From: Acanthamoeba sp. SK_2022b | Taxonomy: Eukaryota > Discosea > Longamoebia > Acanthamoebidae | Assembly: GCA_027943245.1 (NCBI GenBank) | Contig: JANDJZ010000955.1 | Coordinates: 1-22,520, forward strand | Direction of reading: 5' to 3' | DNA length: 22,520 nt | Shown here: piece after piece, positions 13,797 through 22,048 of the stretch | Position numbering within the stretch: position 1 is the first letter of the stretch | Layout of the letters: each line of letters begins with the position of its first letter | Program-made: the position numbers and the translations under genes | Notes under the pieces: model-generated | What the model saw: the letters and a program-made list of their open reading frames with translations, nothing else | What the model was told of the DNA's origin: nothing | The model's database searches: none

Positions 13797-14440
13797 CAAT
13801 CTTTCCTTCAGTGGCTGAATGAAGATAAAAACAGAATCAATGAAGCAACTATTCCAATCCATTGTCTCGGGAAGACACGTCAAAAATATATCCTGGAAAT
13901 TTCAGGGATCTCAATTGATTTAATCAATAGAAAGCCACGGCCAATTAATGGCTGGCGAGCGTTTATGTCTGGAGCGTGTCGTTCACTTTTGCGTGCCCGA
14001 GACGTTCGGGCGTGCCGAGCCGGGAAAGCGGCCGCCCATGTTTGATGCCTCGCCTGCGCCGTGATCGAAGCATCCGCACTGGAATGCGAGGTGGCGCTGC
14101 ACTGGGTTCGGCAGCTGCCCATGGCGCGGACCCCTGACAACCGGCCCGACGGTACCCGGGACTGCGGGCTCAGGCGTAAAAGGACAGCAACGCCAGGCAC
14201 ACGATGACCACGATCGCCGCCGTGATGAGCATCACCCTGAAGCCGCCGTCGCTGCTGCGCAGCAACCGCAACTCCAGCAGGGCCGCGCCCACCCGGGCCA
14301 TCCAGAAACAAAGCAGTTCCACCATGGGCGCAGCATAAGCGGCCCGGAAGATCAGGTGCGGGGCGTGGAAAATGCCGGCGAGCGCCTGGGCATCGCAGGC
14401 CATCCAGATGTCGTGAAGCCCGTTACCCACAGGGAGATTT
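13797..14440. other. Intergenic stretch without a convincing gene
   Basis: This 644-bp stretch separates the exported protein gene from the phosphatase gene and presumably holds both promoters. Its first 150 bp are AT-rich, with a short inverted repeat ATTGATT-T-AATCAAT at 13914-13928. The rest is GC-rich. The only gene-like signal is a small minus-strand frame at 14170-14325, listed separately. Longer open frames here have compositions typical of shadow frames. Confidence 0.5.
14170..14325 (-). CDS. Possible small membrane protein (51 residues)
   Basis: From an ATG at 14325 the minus strand encodes 51 residues: an amphipathic, leucine- and arginine-containing first half and a clear transmembrane helix at the end (VMLITAAIVVIVCLALLSFYA). 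An in-frame ATG at 14403 would give 77 residues. Neither start has a recognisable Shine-Dalgarno sequence, which weakens the call. The uninterrupted hydrophobic run is the only reason to list it. It is divergent from the phosphatase gene at 14441. No family is recognised. Confidence 0.25.
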   Translation of the reverse strand: MVELLCFWMARVGAALLELRLLRSSDGGFRVMLITAAIVVIVCLALLSFYA

Positions 14441-14968
14441 ATGGAACAGATTCGGGAACAGTCAGCTGACCGCAGGCCAGCCACAAAGAGGAAAAGAATC
14501 CTCATGGTCTGCACCGGCAACATCTGCCGCAGCCCCACGGCCCACGGCGTGCTTGAAAAAATGGTGGCCGACGCGGGCCTGGCGGGCCGCATCGAAGTGG
14601 ACTCCGCAGGCACGCACGGCTACCACGTGGGCGAGGCACCCGACCGCCGCTCCCAGGCCCATGCCGCGCGGCGCGGCTATGACCTCTCGCAGCAACGCGC
14701 GCGGCAGCTGCGGGCCGAGGACTTCATGGCATTCGACCAGGTGCTGGTGATGGATGGCGCCAACGAATCTGCCGCGCGCAGGATCTGCCCCGAGTCCGAA
14801 TGGCACCGCGTACAGCGGCTGACGGACTTCTGCACCGAGCACTCCGCACGCGAAGTGCCCGACCCCTATTACGGCGGCGACCGGGGTTTCGAGGACGTGC
14901 TGGACCTGGTGGAGGACGGCTGCAGGGGGCTGCTGGCCACGCTGGGCATGGCGCCGCAAAAGCGCTGA
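14441..14968 (+). CDS. Low-molecular-weight protein tyrosine phosphatase
   Basis: The 175-residue protein is a cytoplasmic LMW protein tyrosine phosphatase, which removes phosphate from tyrosine through a cysteinyl-phosphate intermediate. The P-loop VCTGNICRSP gives the nucleophile C24 and arginine R30, in the CX5R pattern. The general acid is D141 in VPDPYYGG. DSAGTHGYHVG and the following DRR are also typical. The ATG at 14441 follows AGGGAG; it adds about 17 basic residues ahead of the usual start, and no in-frame ATG lies closer to the P-loop than LMV. Its length is slightly above the normal 155-160 because of this. The membrane protein gene starts 22 bp downstream and is probably cotranscribed. 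There is no Wzc-type kinase or capsule cluster beside it, so it is more likely a housekeeping phosphatase. Confidence 0.95.
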   Translation: MEQIREQSADRRPATKRKRILMVCTGNICRSPTAHGVLEKMVADAGLAGRIEVDSAGTHGYHVGEAPDRRSQAHAARRGYDLSQQRARQLRAEDFMAFDQVLVMDGANESAARRICPESEWHRVQRLTDFCTEHSAREVPDPYYGGDRGFEDVLDLVEDGCRGLLATLGMAPQKR

Positions 14969-14990
14969 CAAGCCACTGCACTGCGACGAT

Positions 14991-15758
14991 ATGCGGGCTT
15001 TCATCCTGGTTTTCGGCATCGTGGGCACGGTTCTGTTCGGATCGGCCTTCGTGCTCTCGTTTTCCTCGCCATTGCTGGTCGAGAACCTGGGCAAGGAGAT
15101 CATCCGCATCGAGATCGAGCACAGGCTGGGCACCCAGCTGGACACGCTGACAGGCTCGCGCATGGCGGACCTGGCCCAGAAAGCGCTTGGCAGGACAGAT
15201 AGCGAGATCGCCGCAGTGCGGCGCGAGATCGAGGCAGGCATCCCCGACAAGCTGGCTTCGGTCATGACCGACATGCGCCGCGCCGACTGCGAATGCCGCA
15301 AGCGCAATGCCGTCTACATGCAGCAGCGCCAAGCCACCCAGCTGGCATCGCTGATCCAGATGCGCGCCCGGCTGGTGGAATTCATCGAGTCGGCCTACCA
15401 CCAGACCACGGCCAGCCTGCTGCGGGAGTTCAGGATCTTCACTGCGTCCAATGCGCTGGTGTTTCTGGCCCTGGTGGGCGTGACGGCGCGACGCAGGCGG
15501 GCGGGGCTGCAGCTGGCCCTGCCCGCCATCGTGCTGGTGACCGCCTCAGCGGTGACTGCCATGCTGTATCTGTTCGCACAGGACTGGCTGCACACCATTG
15601 TGTTTGGCAGCTACATCGGCCTGGCCTACATGGCCTATCTGGCCTTTGCCATCGCGCTGCTGTGCGACATCGCATTCAACCGGGCACGCGTGTGCACACG
15701 GGCCATCAACGGCCTTGCGTCGTCTTTTGGCTCGGCATTCGAGGTCTTGCCTTGTTGA
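14991..15758 (+). CDS. Membrane protein of unknown function
   Basis: The 255-residue protein has one transmembrane helix at residues 1-25 (FILVFGIVGTVLFGSAFVL), then a soluble, charged helical region of about 115 residues. Two to three further helices follow: about 150-165 (ALVFLALVGVTA), 172-192 (LALPAIVLVTASAVTAMLYLF) and 200-225. The soluble part has a CEC pair at about 100-102 in ADCECRKRN and repeated Arg/Gln/Glu residues that suggest a coiled coil. No enzymatic motif is seen. It begins 22 bp after the phosphatase gene and is likely in the same transcript. I do not recognise a family with confidence. Confidence 0.75.
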   Translation: MRAFILVFGIVGTVLFGSAFVLSFSSPLLVENLGKEIIRIEIEHRLGTQLDTLTGSRMADLAQKALGRTDSEIAAVRREIEAGIPDKLASVMTDMRRADCECRKRNAVYMQQRQATQLASLIQMRARLVEFIESAYHQTTASLLREFRIFTASNALVFLALVGVTARRRRAGLQLALPAIVLVTASAVTAMLYLFAQDWLHTIVFGSYIGLAYMAYLAFAIALLCDIAFNRARVCTRAINGLASSFGSAFEVLPC

Positions 15759-15800
15759 GCCCACGGCCCCACTTGCCCCGGCACCACGGCCTCCATAGCC

Positions 15801-15881
15801 CTCCCCACCCGCCACCACAATCCGCCCCTTGCCCGCACGCTTGGCCGCGTGGGCACCGAAGGTGCGCGCATGCTGCTGCAA
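15801..15881 (-). pseudogene. Remnant of a GGDEF-domain 3' end
   Basis: Read on the minus strand, 15801-15848 encodes AAKRAGKGRIVVAGGE, almost the same as the last residues of the intact diguanylate cyclase at 19318-21156 (AAKRAGKGRVVVAEE). The preceding residues LQQHARTFGAH resemble the expected LLQRADEAMY in degenerate form. The DNA is also close: 23 bases GCGGCCAAGCG(T/C)GCGGGCAAGGG differ at one position. The rest of a GGDEF domain, including the active site, is absent. It lies in the 329-bp gene-poor stretch 15759-16087, which holds no other feature I can support. It is in the same orientation as the intact gene 3.5 kb away. Confidence 0.6.
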
Positions 15882-16087
15882 TGGATGCGCGCAGAGGCCG
15901 GGGAATCGCCAAGCCTGGATCTGGGTCATGAGCTGGTGGTGCGACAAAGCAATTGACTGGCTGATGCCTGCATATCCATTCGCATATTGAGATAGAGTTC
16001 GGCGGCTTGGCCATTCCCGCCCAAGCCCTTCTTCTCCACTGCACCTGTGCAATGGAGATTTTTCATTTCAATCCATCTTCAAAGAAC

Positions 16088-16684
16088 ATGAACACCATTG
16101 CATTGGGAGGACGCCTGCGGCCGCAAGGCCCAATCCGGACTCGCCGGATCATGGCTGCCTTGCTCGCTGCGAGCGCTGTACTGTGTGTGCCGAACGGAGC
16201 ATCGGCGGCCGAGAACGATGCACTATCTTCCTCTCTGGCTGCATTCGGTGATGCCGCTGCGGCAAGACGCCTGGAGGACCAGATCGCAGATCTTGTGAAA
16301 AATCGCAATCAGGCGGGCATGACCAAGCTGGTGGGGCAGATCGCGCAGAACGACGGGGCTTTCATGCAAAAGATGGACAGCCTGACGCAGGCCAAAAATC
16401 GCGTTCCTGATCCTGAAATGACCAGGATTGCCATGGCCCTCGGCCCTTGCCACCATGCCGGTTTTCTTCTCAGGAAAATGGCCTTCGCCCTTGCCGATGG
16501 TCAGGCAAAGCCCATCATTCGCAATGGGGTGATCATGATTGACGGCACGCACATGGACGATATGTATGCAGAGCAAATGTCGCGCTGTGAAAGGCTGGCC
16601 AAGCAGCCCATGCGGAAAATCAAGATAGGTTCCATGTGCTCCGTCAATGGCTCGGGCTGCGACGAGGATCCGGATATGGATTGA
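16088..16684 (+). CDS. Small exported protein of unknown function
   Basis: The 198-residue protein starts at the ATG at 16088; the SD is weak. In-frame ATGs at 16007 and 16052 are less plausible because they precede the signal peptide by many residues. The signal region RTRRIMAALLAASAVLCVPNGASA ends with a good cleavage site before AEN. The mature part is helical at first (DALSSSLAAFGDAAAARRLEDQIADLV), then has several cysteines: GPCHHAG, SRCERL and a final SMCSVNGSGC close to an acidic C-terminus. These could form disulfides in the periplasm. No enzymatic motif or family is recognised. GC content is lower than that of the housekeeping genes and higher than in the stretch that follows. Confidence 0.7.
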   Translation: MNTIALGGRLRPQGPIRTRRIMAALLAASAVLCVPNGASAAENDALSSSLAAFGDAAAARRLEDQIADLVKNRNQAGMTKLVGQIAQNDGAFMQKMDSLTQAKNRVPDPEMTRIAMALGPCHHAGFLLRKMAFALADGQAKPIIRNGVIMIDGTHMDDMYAEQMSRCERLAKQPMRKIKIGSMCSVNGSGCDEDPDMD

Positions 16685-16713
16685 AGAGGCCGAGCGCTGA
16701 AAAGCGAAAGCAA

Positions 16714-16745
16714 GAAAAGAAAAGGCCGGGTCTTCCGCCCGGCCT
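16714..16745 (-). terminator. Rho-independent terminator for a minus-strand transcript
   Basis: AGGCCGGG (16723-16730), loop TCTTCCG, and CCCGGCCT (16738-16745) form a perfect 8-bp GC-rich stem. On the minus strand the stem is followed by TTTTCTTTTCTTG (complement of 16711-16722), a good U-rich tail. On the plus strand no T-run follows, although the gene ending at 16684 is only 39 bp away. There is no recognisable minus-strand gene to the right for which this would be the end. Confidence 0.7.
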
Positions 16746-16979
16746 CGGGCTATCAATGGCATGGCGTCGACTTTTGGTTCGACTCTCGAAATTGGGTCTT
16801 GCTTCGCCTGCTGGCATTTGTCGCACGCGGAGCGAGCGCCTCGCAACACCCATTTGGGTGATCACAACCGTGAACGGCCCAAACTGCTAAATTGATTTCA
16901 GCAAAGCCTTGTCTGCGGCATTAACGCGATGCCGCCATATGGCTTCACCACCTAGCTCCGCGCACCCGAACTAGGAACA

Positions 16980-17016
16980 CTCCTATTTTTCCTTCAAAAA
17001 CAAAGAAAAATAGGAG
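16980..17016. repeat. Perfect inverted repeat with 12-bp arms at the left edge of the AT-rich region
   Basis: CTCCTATTTTTC (16980-16991) and GAAAAATAGGAG (17005-17016) are exact reverse complements with a 13-bp centre. It lies where base composition changes from GC-rich to AT-rich. It could be a regulatory hairpin or an end of a former mobile element; no matching copy was seen at the right edge near 19236-19317. Confidence 0.65.
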
Positions 17017-17157
17017 CTGTCTTATTTTCAACGAGACGCATAGAGAATAGCATGAATTCCTCGCGTATGAAAATCCAAGCATCTCTGGTTTCTAGGCAAT
17101 CTCCGACATCTATTGCCGCCGTATTCATATATCAACCGAAAATTGAAATGAAATTCC

Positions 17158-18198
17158 ATGCGCAATATAAAATACTATTTCCTTCTTGCATTTCTCATCT
17201 ATGCAAACAATGTATTTTCAAAAGGATACATTGACAACTATTCGGTCGCAATGGTTACTGGCTGGGCGTGTGATGTCAGATTTCCGAATGACATAGTGGC
17301 CGTACACGTTTGGCGCGATGACAACCAATTTCTTGGTGGGAGCAGCGCAAATATAATCAGGGAACCCGCTGTAGGATCGGCTTGCCTTGGCAGCCACAGT
17401 GCGCATGGTTTCTCCATACCCATAAATCTTACTGAAGACTTGAAAGACGGACAGGAACACAGAGTTCTAGTTTACTCCATAGGACGTAATGGTTTCGTCG
17501 AGCAATTGAACAACTAACCTGTAAAAATCAAGTTCCCTGGCGACGGAATTAAAGAGCGCCCATATTATGTCGGAGACATAGTTGCGAGAAATCTAGATTG
17601 GCCAGTTATCGAAGGTGCCGGGCACATGGGAATATGGGATGGAACTTCCGTAATTGAAGTTCTCAACGAGCCGCAGGTTGTTCAAAAAAACAACTACGAG
17701 AATTTTTTCAAACGCAGCAAAGTTTGGCCAATAAGCAGAACCAAATGGCCTGACCATAACGTAGTCTCTTGCTTCTCGTCTGCATGCACAGAGGATTTTG
17801 ACAGACCAAGAGCTAACAAGCAATCTTACCCAGCCTTGTATGCGATGGTTGCGAGAGCAAATCAAATATATGTCATAGGTGCAACATATGTTGTGACACC
17901 TTACGTTACTCCAGCCGAGCCTACGGTGAATATTCCACCCAGCAGGGACTGGAATAAATACGTAACCTGGCCTCCGACGAAAGGAAGATATCGGTGTGAT
18001 ACTTTTATAACGGATATTATGGGCGCAACGGTTCGAAGTCCTGGATCACATGCTCACTCACACATTCAGGGCCGATGGCTACCTTTACGAATTATTGATG
18101 CAAATATAGCCTCATGGTATCAAAAATATATTGATGCAGCAGGAGCCAATGTCAAAGCACCTGCTGCCTTGTACAACAAACTCAAGCAATGGCAATGA
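17158..18198 (+). pseudogene. Interrupted gene: exported GWACD-type domain plus permuted NlpC/P60-like domain
   Basis: One frame runs from the ATG at 17158 to a TGA at 18196-18198, broken once by TAA at 17515-17517. The first part (119 residues) has a signal peptide (YYFLLAFLIYANNVFS) and a domain with GYIDNY, TGWACDVRF, SAHGFSIPI and LKDGQEHRVLVYSIG; such GWACD-type beta domains occur as accessory modules in secreted bacterial proteins. The part after the stop has GDIVA, EGAGHMGIWDG (histidine codon 17623-17625) and YRCDTFI (cysteine codon 17995-17997). That order, His before Cys, is the permuted NlpC/P60 (YiiX/LRAT-like) pattern of papain-fold hydrolases. The frame has no other stop, and a later ATG at 17626 lies after the histidine codon. 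The gene is probably inactive unless the stop is read through. Codon use is AT-rich, unlike the neighbours. Peptidoglycan or lipid hydrolase activity is only inferred. Confidence 0.7.
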
Positions 18199-19235
18199 AG
18201 CGAATAATATCTTACTCCATCATTGTCGCCGCATTATATGCAGCCTATCTATTTATAAACGAATCTTTAAAACCGCAGAACCACATCACACCAAATGTAA
18301 AGACCGAAATTTTTAATCAACAATCAAAAAGCACAGCAAACGAAGACACACAAAATGCGAATCAAGTCACAGTGGAACAGCAACAATCAAGTGCATCCCA
18401 GACTTCCGCATTCATTCAGGATGAAATTGATAGATTTCGCACATCTCTTGCAGATCCGTTATCCCACGATGAGAAATTGCAAGCAACTAACCGGCTTCAC
18501 AACATCATTCGATCGACCCAACGCAGAGAGGTCAGAGAATCCCTCCGCCAAGAACTGCTTAGCGTCATTGACAGCAACAGATCCAAATACATAGTCAAAT
18601 CCGCAATTTTCGACTATACGAGATCACTCAATAGTCTGGATAACGCCTCCGAAGCCATCAGAGTTCTCGACTTGGGACTGAAAAATGGGATCCTGACCAC
18701 CGCAGAATATGCTGGAGAATCTATACACATGGGTTTTCTTTTTGACGACAAAGCGATGATCAAAAACGGTTTAAACACAGGGGACGAATATTCAAATATT
18801 GTGCTATACAATTACATATCCGGCATAACAGAAAGCAACGGAAAAAAGATCATAGATCACGAACTATTGGTTTACATAAACAGCCATCCCATCAAATTTT
18901 CCGGCGCTCCTTTCAGCTTCAGCCTGACAGAAGCCATTCAATACAATGAATGGGCCATGGCCAAAGCAAACGTTGAGTCAATCCTCAATGGGGCAGATCC
19001 CGTGGATATTCTCTCTGCCCCCTTCAAAAATCCACTCATAGATCCCAGAGAGCTGCTGGCGCTATCCATTTCTCCGGATATTGGATTAAAAATCATGAAG
19101 AAAGTGATAGCAAGCAAAGATCACCAAATAGGCCTTGAGAATCTTGATAATTTCATGACCAGCTATTCTTATATACCCGCCATAAAATCTGCATCGGAAA
19201 ATATGGAGCGCCATAAGACAGGCTTGGAGAAGTGA
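18195..19235 (+). CDS. Membrane-anchored helical protein of unknown function, coupled to the preceding gene
   Basis: The ATG at 18195 overlaps the TGA of the preceding gene as ATGA, giving 346 residues; an ATG six bases earlier is also possible. The N-terminus has one transmembrane helix (IISYSIIVAALYAAYLFI), then a polar Gln/Asn/Ser-rich linker to about residue 70. A mostly helical, charged domain follows (EIDRFRTSLADPLSHDEKLQATNRLHNIIR and onward) to the C-terminus. That layout fits a bitopic inner-membrane protein with a large periplasmic domain. No family or catalytic motif is recognised. Tight coupling to an exported hydrolase-like gene suggests a partner, chaperone or inhibitor of it, but this is inference. 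Codon use is AT-rich like the preceding gene. No terminator with a clear U-tract follows; a TCGGAT-TT-ATCCGA hairpin lies at 19282-19295. Confidence 0.75.
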   Translation: MKRIISYSIIVAALYAAYLFINESLKPQNHITPNVKTEIFNQQSKSTANEDTQNANQVTVEQQQSSASQTSAFIQDEIDRFRTSLADPLSHDEKLQATNRLHNIIRSTQRREVRESLRQELLSVIDSNRSKYIVKSAIFDYTRSLNSLDNASEAIRVLDLGLKNGILTTAEYAGESIHMGFLFDDKAMIKNGLNTGDEYSNIVLYNYISGITESNGKKIIDHELLVYINSHPIKFSGAPFSFSLTEAIQYNEWAMAKANVESILNGADPVDILSAPFKNPLIDPRELLALSISPDIGLKIMKKVIASKDHQIGLENLDNFMTSYSYIPAIKSASENMERHKTGLEK

Positions 19236-19317
19236 TCTCTCCATCAGAGCTTCCCCAAAGAGAGACTCCACAATCCAATTTTCGGATTTATCCGAGGGAT
19301 TACCATATTTTCCGCCT

Positions 19318-21156
19318 TTACTCCTCCGCCACCACCACCCTGCCCTTGCCCGCGCGCTTGGCCGCATACATGGCCTCGTCGGCGCGCTGCAGCAGCTGGG
19401 TGGTGTTTTCCCGGGCGGCATTGAGGGCGATGCCGATGCTGGCGCCGACCTGGACGGTGGCACCGTTTTCCAGGCGGATGGGCTGGCAGATGGAGGCCAG
19501 GCAGCGCTGCATGGCCTGAAGGGCGTCGTTGGCCGAGGCCAGTTCGCCCAGCAGCAGCACGAATTCGTCTCCACCCATGCGGGCCACGCAGTCGGTTTCG
19601 CGGGCCTGGGTGGTGAGGCGGCGGGCGACGATGCGCAGCACTTCGTCGCCGGCATCGTGGCCTTCGGTATCGTTGATCTGCTTGAAGCCGTCCAGGTCCA
19701 TGAAGCAGACGGCCAGTTGCCCCGGTCCGCAGGCCTGGGCCAGTTCGCGCTGCAGCCGGGCCTGCAGTGCGCGGCGGTTGGCCAGGCCGGTCAGCACGTC
19801 GTGCAGCGCCTGGTGCTGTGCGGCTTGCTCGTCACGCTTGAGCGCGTCTATGTCCACGAAGACCCAGATCGATTCGCCGTCGGCCAGGCCTGCGCCGCTG
19901 ACATCGACCCAGAGCAGGCTGCCATCGCTGGTCTTCAGCTGCATCTGGGCATGGCATTTGCCGCTGGAGCGCAGTGCGCCATAGGCCAGCTCGCCGGAGC
20001 GTTCATAGGTTTCCTCATCCGGGTAGAGGATGCGCGCCGAGGTGCCCTGCAGCTCGCCGGCCGGGCGCTTGAGCATGCGCTGCAGGGCCTGGTTGGTCCA
20101 CAGCAGCCGGCGCTCGCGCAGGCGGGCGATGCCGATGAGGTCGTTGTCCATGAACAGTTCCTGCTGGCGCAGCAGCTCGGCAAGCCGGATGCGCGCCACG
20201 CGCTCGCGCTGCTGCAGCAGGTAGAGGCTGACCGAACCCAGCGCGATCAGTGCCATGCTGAGACCCGTGAGTGCCCAGGCGCGCCAGGCCGAAGCACGCC
20301 ATGCGGCCAGGTAGCTTTGTGTGCCCAGGCCCGTGAAGACGGTCAGGGGATAGCCGGCCAGCCGCTGGTAGGCCGTGATGCGCTCCACGTCGTCCATCAC
20401 CGTGGGCGTGATGTACCAGCCGCTGTCCCGGTTGCCGGCCAGGGCATGGTGGTACTCGCTGGAGACCGCAGAGCCGCCAATGCCGGCCACCGACCACGGA
20501 TCGGCCGCCGAGTAGCGGGCCACCAGCAGGTCCTTGTCCGAGCGCAGCGCAATGGCGCTGTCGGGCCCGAAGGCCTGGCGACGAAACAGCGACTGGAAAT
20601 GCGTGGCCGAGACCACGGCATAGACGATGCCCTTGAAATCCCCGTCCCCGGACTGCAGCCGGCGTGCCATCACGATGGCCCATTTGTTGAAGGAATGGCT
20701 GACCAGCGGATCGGAGATCACCATGCGGTCGGAGTGGCGCGCGCGCTCGAAGTAGCTGCGGTCGGCCACGGAAAACGGGGGCTCTTCCTCGTTGGCCGTC
20801 AGCAGCACCTGGCCCTTGGCGTCGGTCACGCGCAGCGCGGTGACAAAGGGCAGCAGGGCACGCTGCTCCTGCAGGATTTCATAGAGGGCGAGGGCCGCCA
20901 CATCGTCGCCGTCCAGGCCCCGGCTGCGGTAGCGGCCTGCCACGGTGGCCAGTGCGTTGTCCACCAGCCGCATCTCGGCCGTCAGCTCCAGGCTCAGGCT
21001 GCGGGCCTGGTTCTGGGTGACAGCCACGCCCAGGTCCAGGTCGGCCTGGTGGTTGGCGCGCAGGCTCAGCCAGGTGGCCAGGCCCAGCAGGCCGGCGACC
21101 AGCAGGTTGCCAAGCACCAGGCGCCGCAGCACCTTGTCAGAAAGAAGCGTCTTCAT
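19318..21156 (-). CDS. Membrane diguanylate cyclase with Cache-like sensor, PAS and GGDEF domains
   Basis: The 612-residue protein makes cyclic di-GMP from two GTP. The ATG at 21156 starts a hydrophobic helix (residues about 11-31). A periplasmic double-Cache-like sensor follows up to about 285 (DRSYFERARHSDRMVISDPL, SATHFQSLFRRQAFGPDSAIALR, SGWYITPTVMDDVERITAYQRLAGYPL), then a second helix near 290-312. A PAS domain at about 325-435 contains ERRLLWTNQALQRML and ILYPDEETYERSGEL. The GGDEF domain at about 445-605 has CFMDLDGFKQINDTEGHDAGDE and an intact GGDEF at 528-532. The inhibitory RxxD site (R519, D522) precedes it by five residues, so product inhibition is expected. The longer upstream frame is not used because the transmembrane start and composition fit 21156. 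The 226 bp upstream to 21382 holds no gene; an AAGGGA lies rather far (about 12 bases) before the ATG. Confidence 0.93.
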   Translation of the reverse strand: MKTLLSDKVLRRLVLGNLLVAGLLGLATWLSLRANHQADLDLGVAVTQNQARSLSLELTAEMRLVDNALATVAGRYRSRGLDGDDVAALALYEILQEQRALLPFVTALRVTDAKGQVLLTANEEEPPFSVADRSYFERARHSDRMVISDPLVSHSFNKWAIVMARRLQSGDGDFKGIVYAVVSATHFQSLFRRQAFGPDSAIALRSDKDLLVARYSAADPWSVAGIGGSAVSSEYHHALAGNRDSGWYITPTVMDDVERITAYQRLAGYPLTVFTGLGTQSYLAAWRASAWRAWALTGLSMALIALGSVSLYLLQQRERVARIRLAELLRQQELFMDNDLIGIARLRERRLLWTNQALQRMLKRPAGELQGTSARILYPDEETYERSGELAYGALRSSGKCHAQMQLKTSDGSLLWVDVSGAGLADGESIWVFVDIDALKRDEQAAQHQALHDVLTGLANRRALQARLQRELAQACGPGQLAVCFMDLDGFKQINDTEGHDAGDEVLRIVARRLTTQARETDCVARMGGDEFVLLLGELASANDALQAMQRCLASICQPIRLENGATVQVGASIGIALNAARENTTQLLQRADEAMYAAKRAGKGRVVVAEE

Positions 21157-21382
21157 GGCGCCGGGTGTCCCTTTCCGTCTGGCTGGATGAGCGTCCGGGT
21201 GGATGGAGCCGCACATTTTTAGCACAAGGACGGGACGATCCAGACAAGGTTTTGACCGATGGCAACGGCGCTCGCGCCGCTGGCGTACCTTCACCTCCGC
21301 AAGAATGGTCGCTGCCTGGGCCAGGGCGGGGGCCGCTGCGCAAAGGCCTGTTGCGCCGGCCACCTGAGAAAGTGCAGAGCCG

Positions 21383-22048
21383 TCATGCAGCCTGCAGGAT
21401 CTGCCGCAGGTCGGCCGCGCAGTCCTGCGCGTCCTGCTCATGGCGGAACGCCACGCGCAGCCGGCCCTCGGGATCGAAGACATAGGTGATGGCCGAGTGG
21501 TCCATGGTGTAGGACGCACCCGTGGGCACCTTCTTGTAGAAGACCTTGAATTCCCTGGCGACCTCGGCCGTCTGCGCCTCGTCACCGCGCAGCGCGACAA
21601 AGCCGGGATCGAAGGCGCCCACATAGGCCTTGAGCACCTCGGGCGTATCGCGCTCGGGGTCGATAGTGATGAAGGCCACGGCCAGGCGCTGGCCATCGGG
21701 CCCCAGCAGCTGGCGTATTTCCAGGGCGCGCGTCAGCGCCGTGGGGCAGACATCGGGGCATTGGGTGAAGCCGAAAAAGACCATCAGGGCCTGGCCCTTG
21801 AAGTCGGCCAGCGTGCGCTCGCGGCCATCGGCATCGCGCAGGCGGAAGTCCCGGCCGTACTGGGCGCCGGTCAGGTCTATGCCCTTGAACGGTACGGCGG
21901 CGGGCTTGCAGCCGGCCAGCAGCGCCAGTGCGGCCAGGCCGCCGCCAAGGCAGGCACGGCGAGACAGGGCGACGGAAGCAACGGATGGGAGGGTCGAAGA
22001 AAAATCGGCGGCGCGCTGCGGCGCCGCATGGCAATCGGAACGGAACAT
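21383..22048 (-). CDS. SCO1/SenC-family copper chaperone lipoprotein
   Basis: The 221-residue protein belongs to the SCO1/SenC/PrrC family of thioredoxin-fold proteins that deliver copper to cytochrome oxidase CuA or serve redox roles in the periplasm. The copper site is complete: CPDVC (C97, C101) in FFGFTQCPDVCPTAL, and H184 in YTMDHSAITYV. AFITIDPERDTPEVLKAYV is a further family block. The N-terminus has twin arginines (SRRACLGGG), a hydrophobic stretch and the lipobox LLAGC (C47), suggesting a lipoprotein perhaps exported by Tat. The ATG at 22048 follows AGGGA; it makes an N-region of about 28 residues, so a start closer to the arginines is possible but no ATG is there. The DUF2946-like gene precedes it by 123 bp on the same strand, so copper-related function of the pair is likely. 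Confidence 0.95.
   Translation of the reverse strand: MFRSDCHAAPQRAADFSSTLPSVASVALSRRACLGGGLAALALLAGCKPAAVPFKGIDLTGAQYGRDFRLRDADGRERTLADFKGQALMVFFGFTQCPDVCPTALTRALEIRQLLGPDGQRLAVAFITIDPERDTPEVLKAYVGAFDPGFVALRGDEAQTAEVAREFKVFYKKVPTGASYTMDHSAITYVFDPEGRLRVAFRHEQDAQDCAADLRQILQAA

Larger units (their letters stand above)
16685..17157. other. Gene-poor stretch at the left edge of the AT-rich region
   Basis: This 473-bp stretch contains the minus-facing terminator at 16714-16745 and the inverted repeat at 16980-17016, listed separately. GC content drops sharply near 16960. Short open frames on both strands look like shadow frames or repeat-derived sequence. The stretch 16746-16880 has no recognisable gene although a terminator ends a transcript coming from it, so a small RNA on the minus strand is possible. 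Confidence 0.45.

Noticed and set aside
16760..16800. A tRNA T-arm-like GGTTCGACTC
   Set aside because: The flanks do not form a T-stem or acceptor stem; TTCGA-CTC-TCGAA is just a short hairpin.
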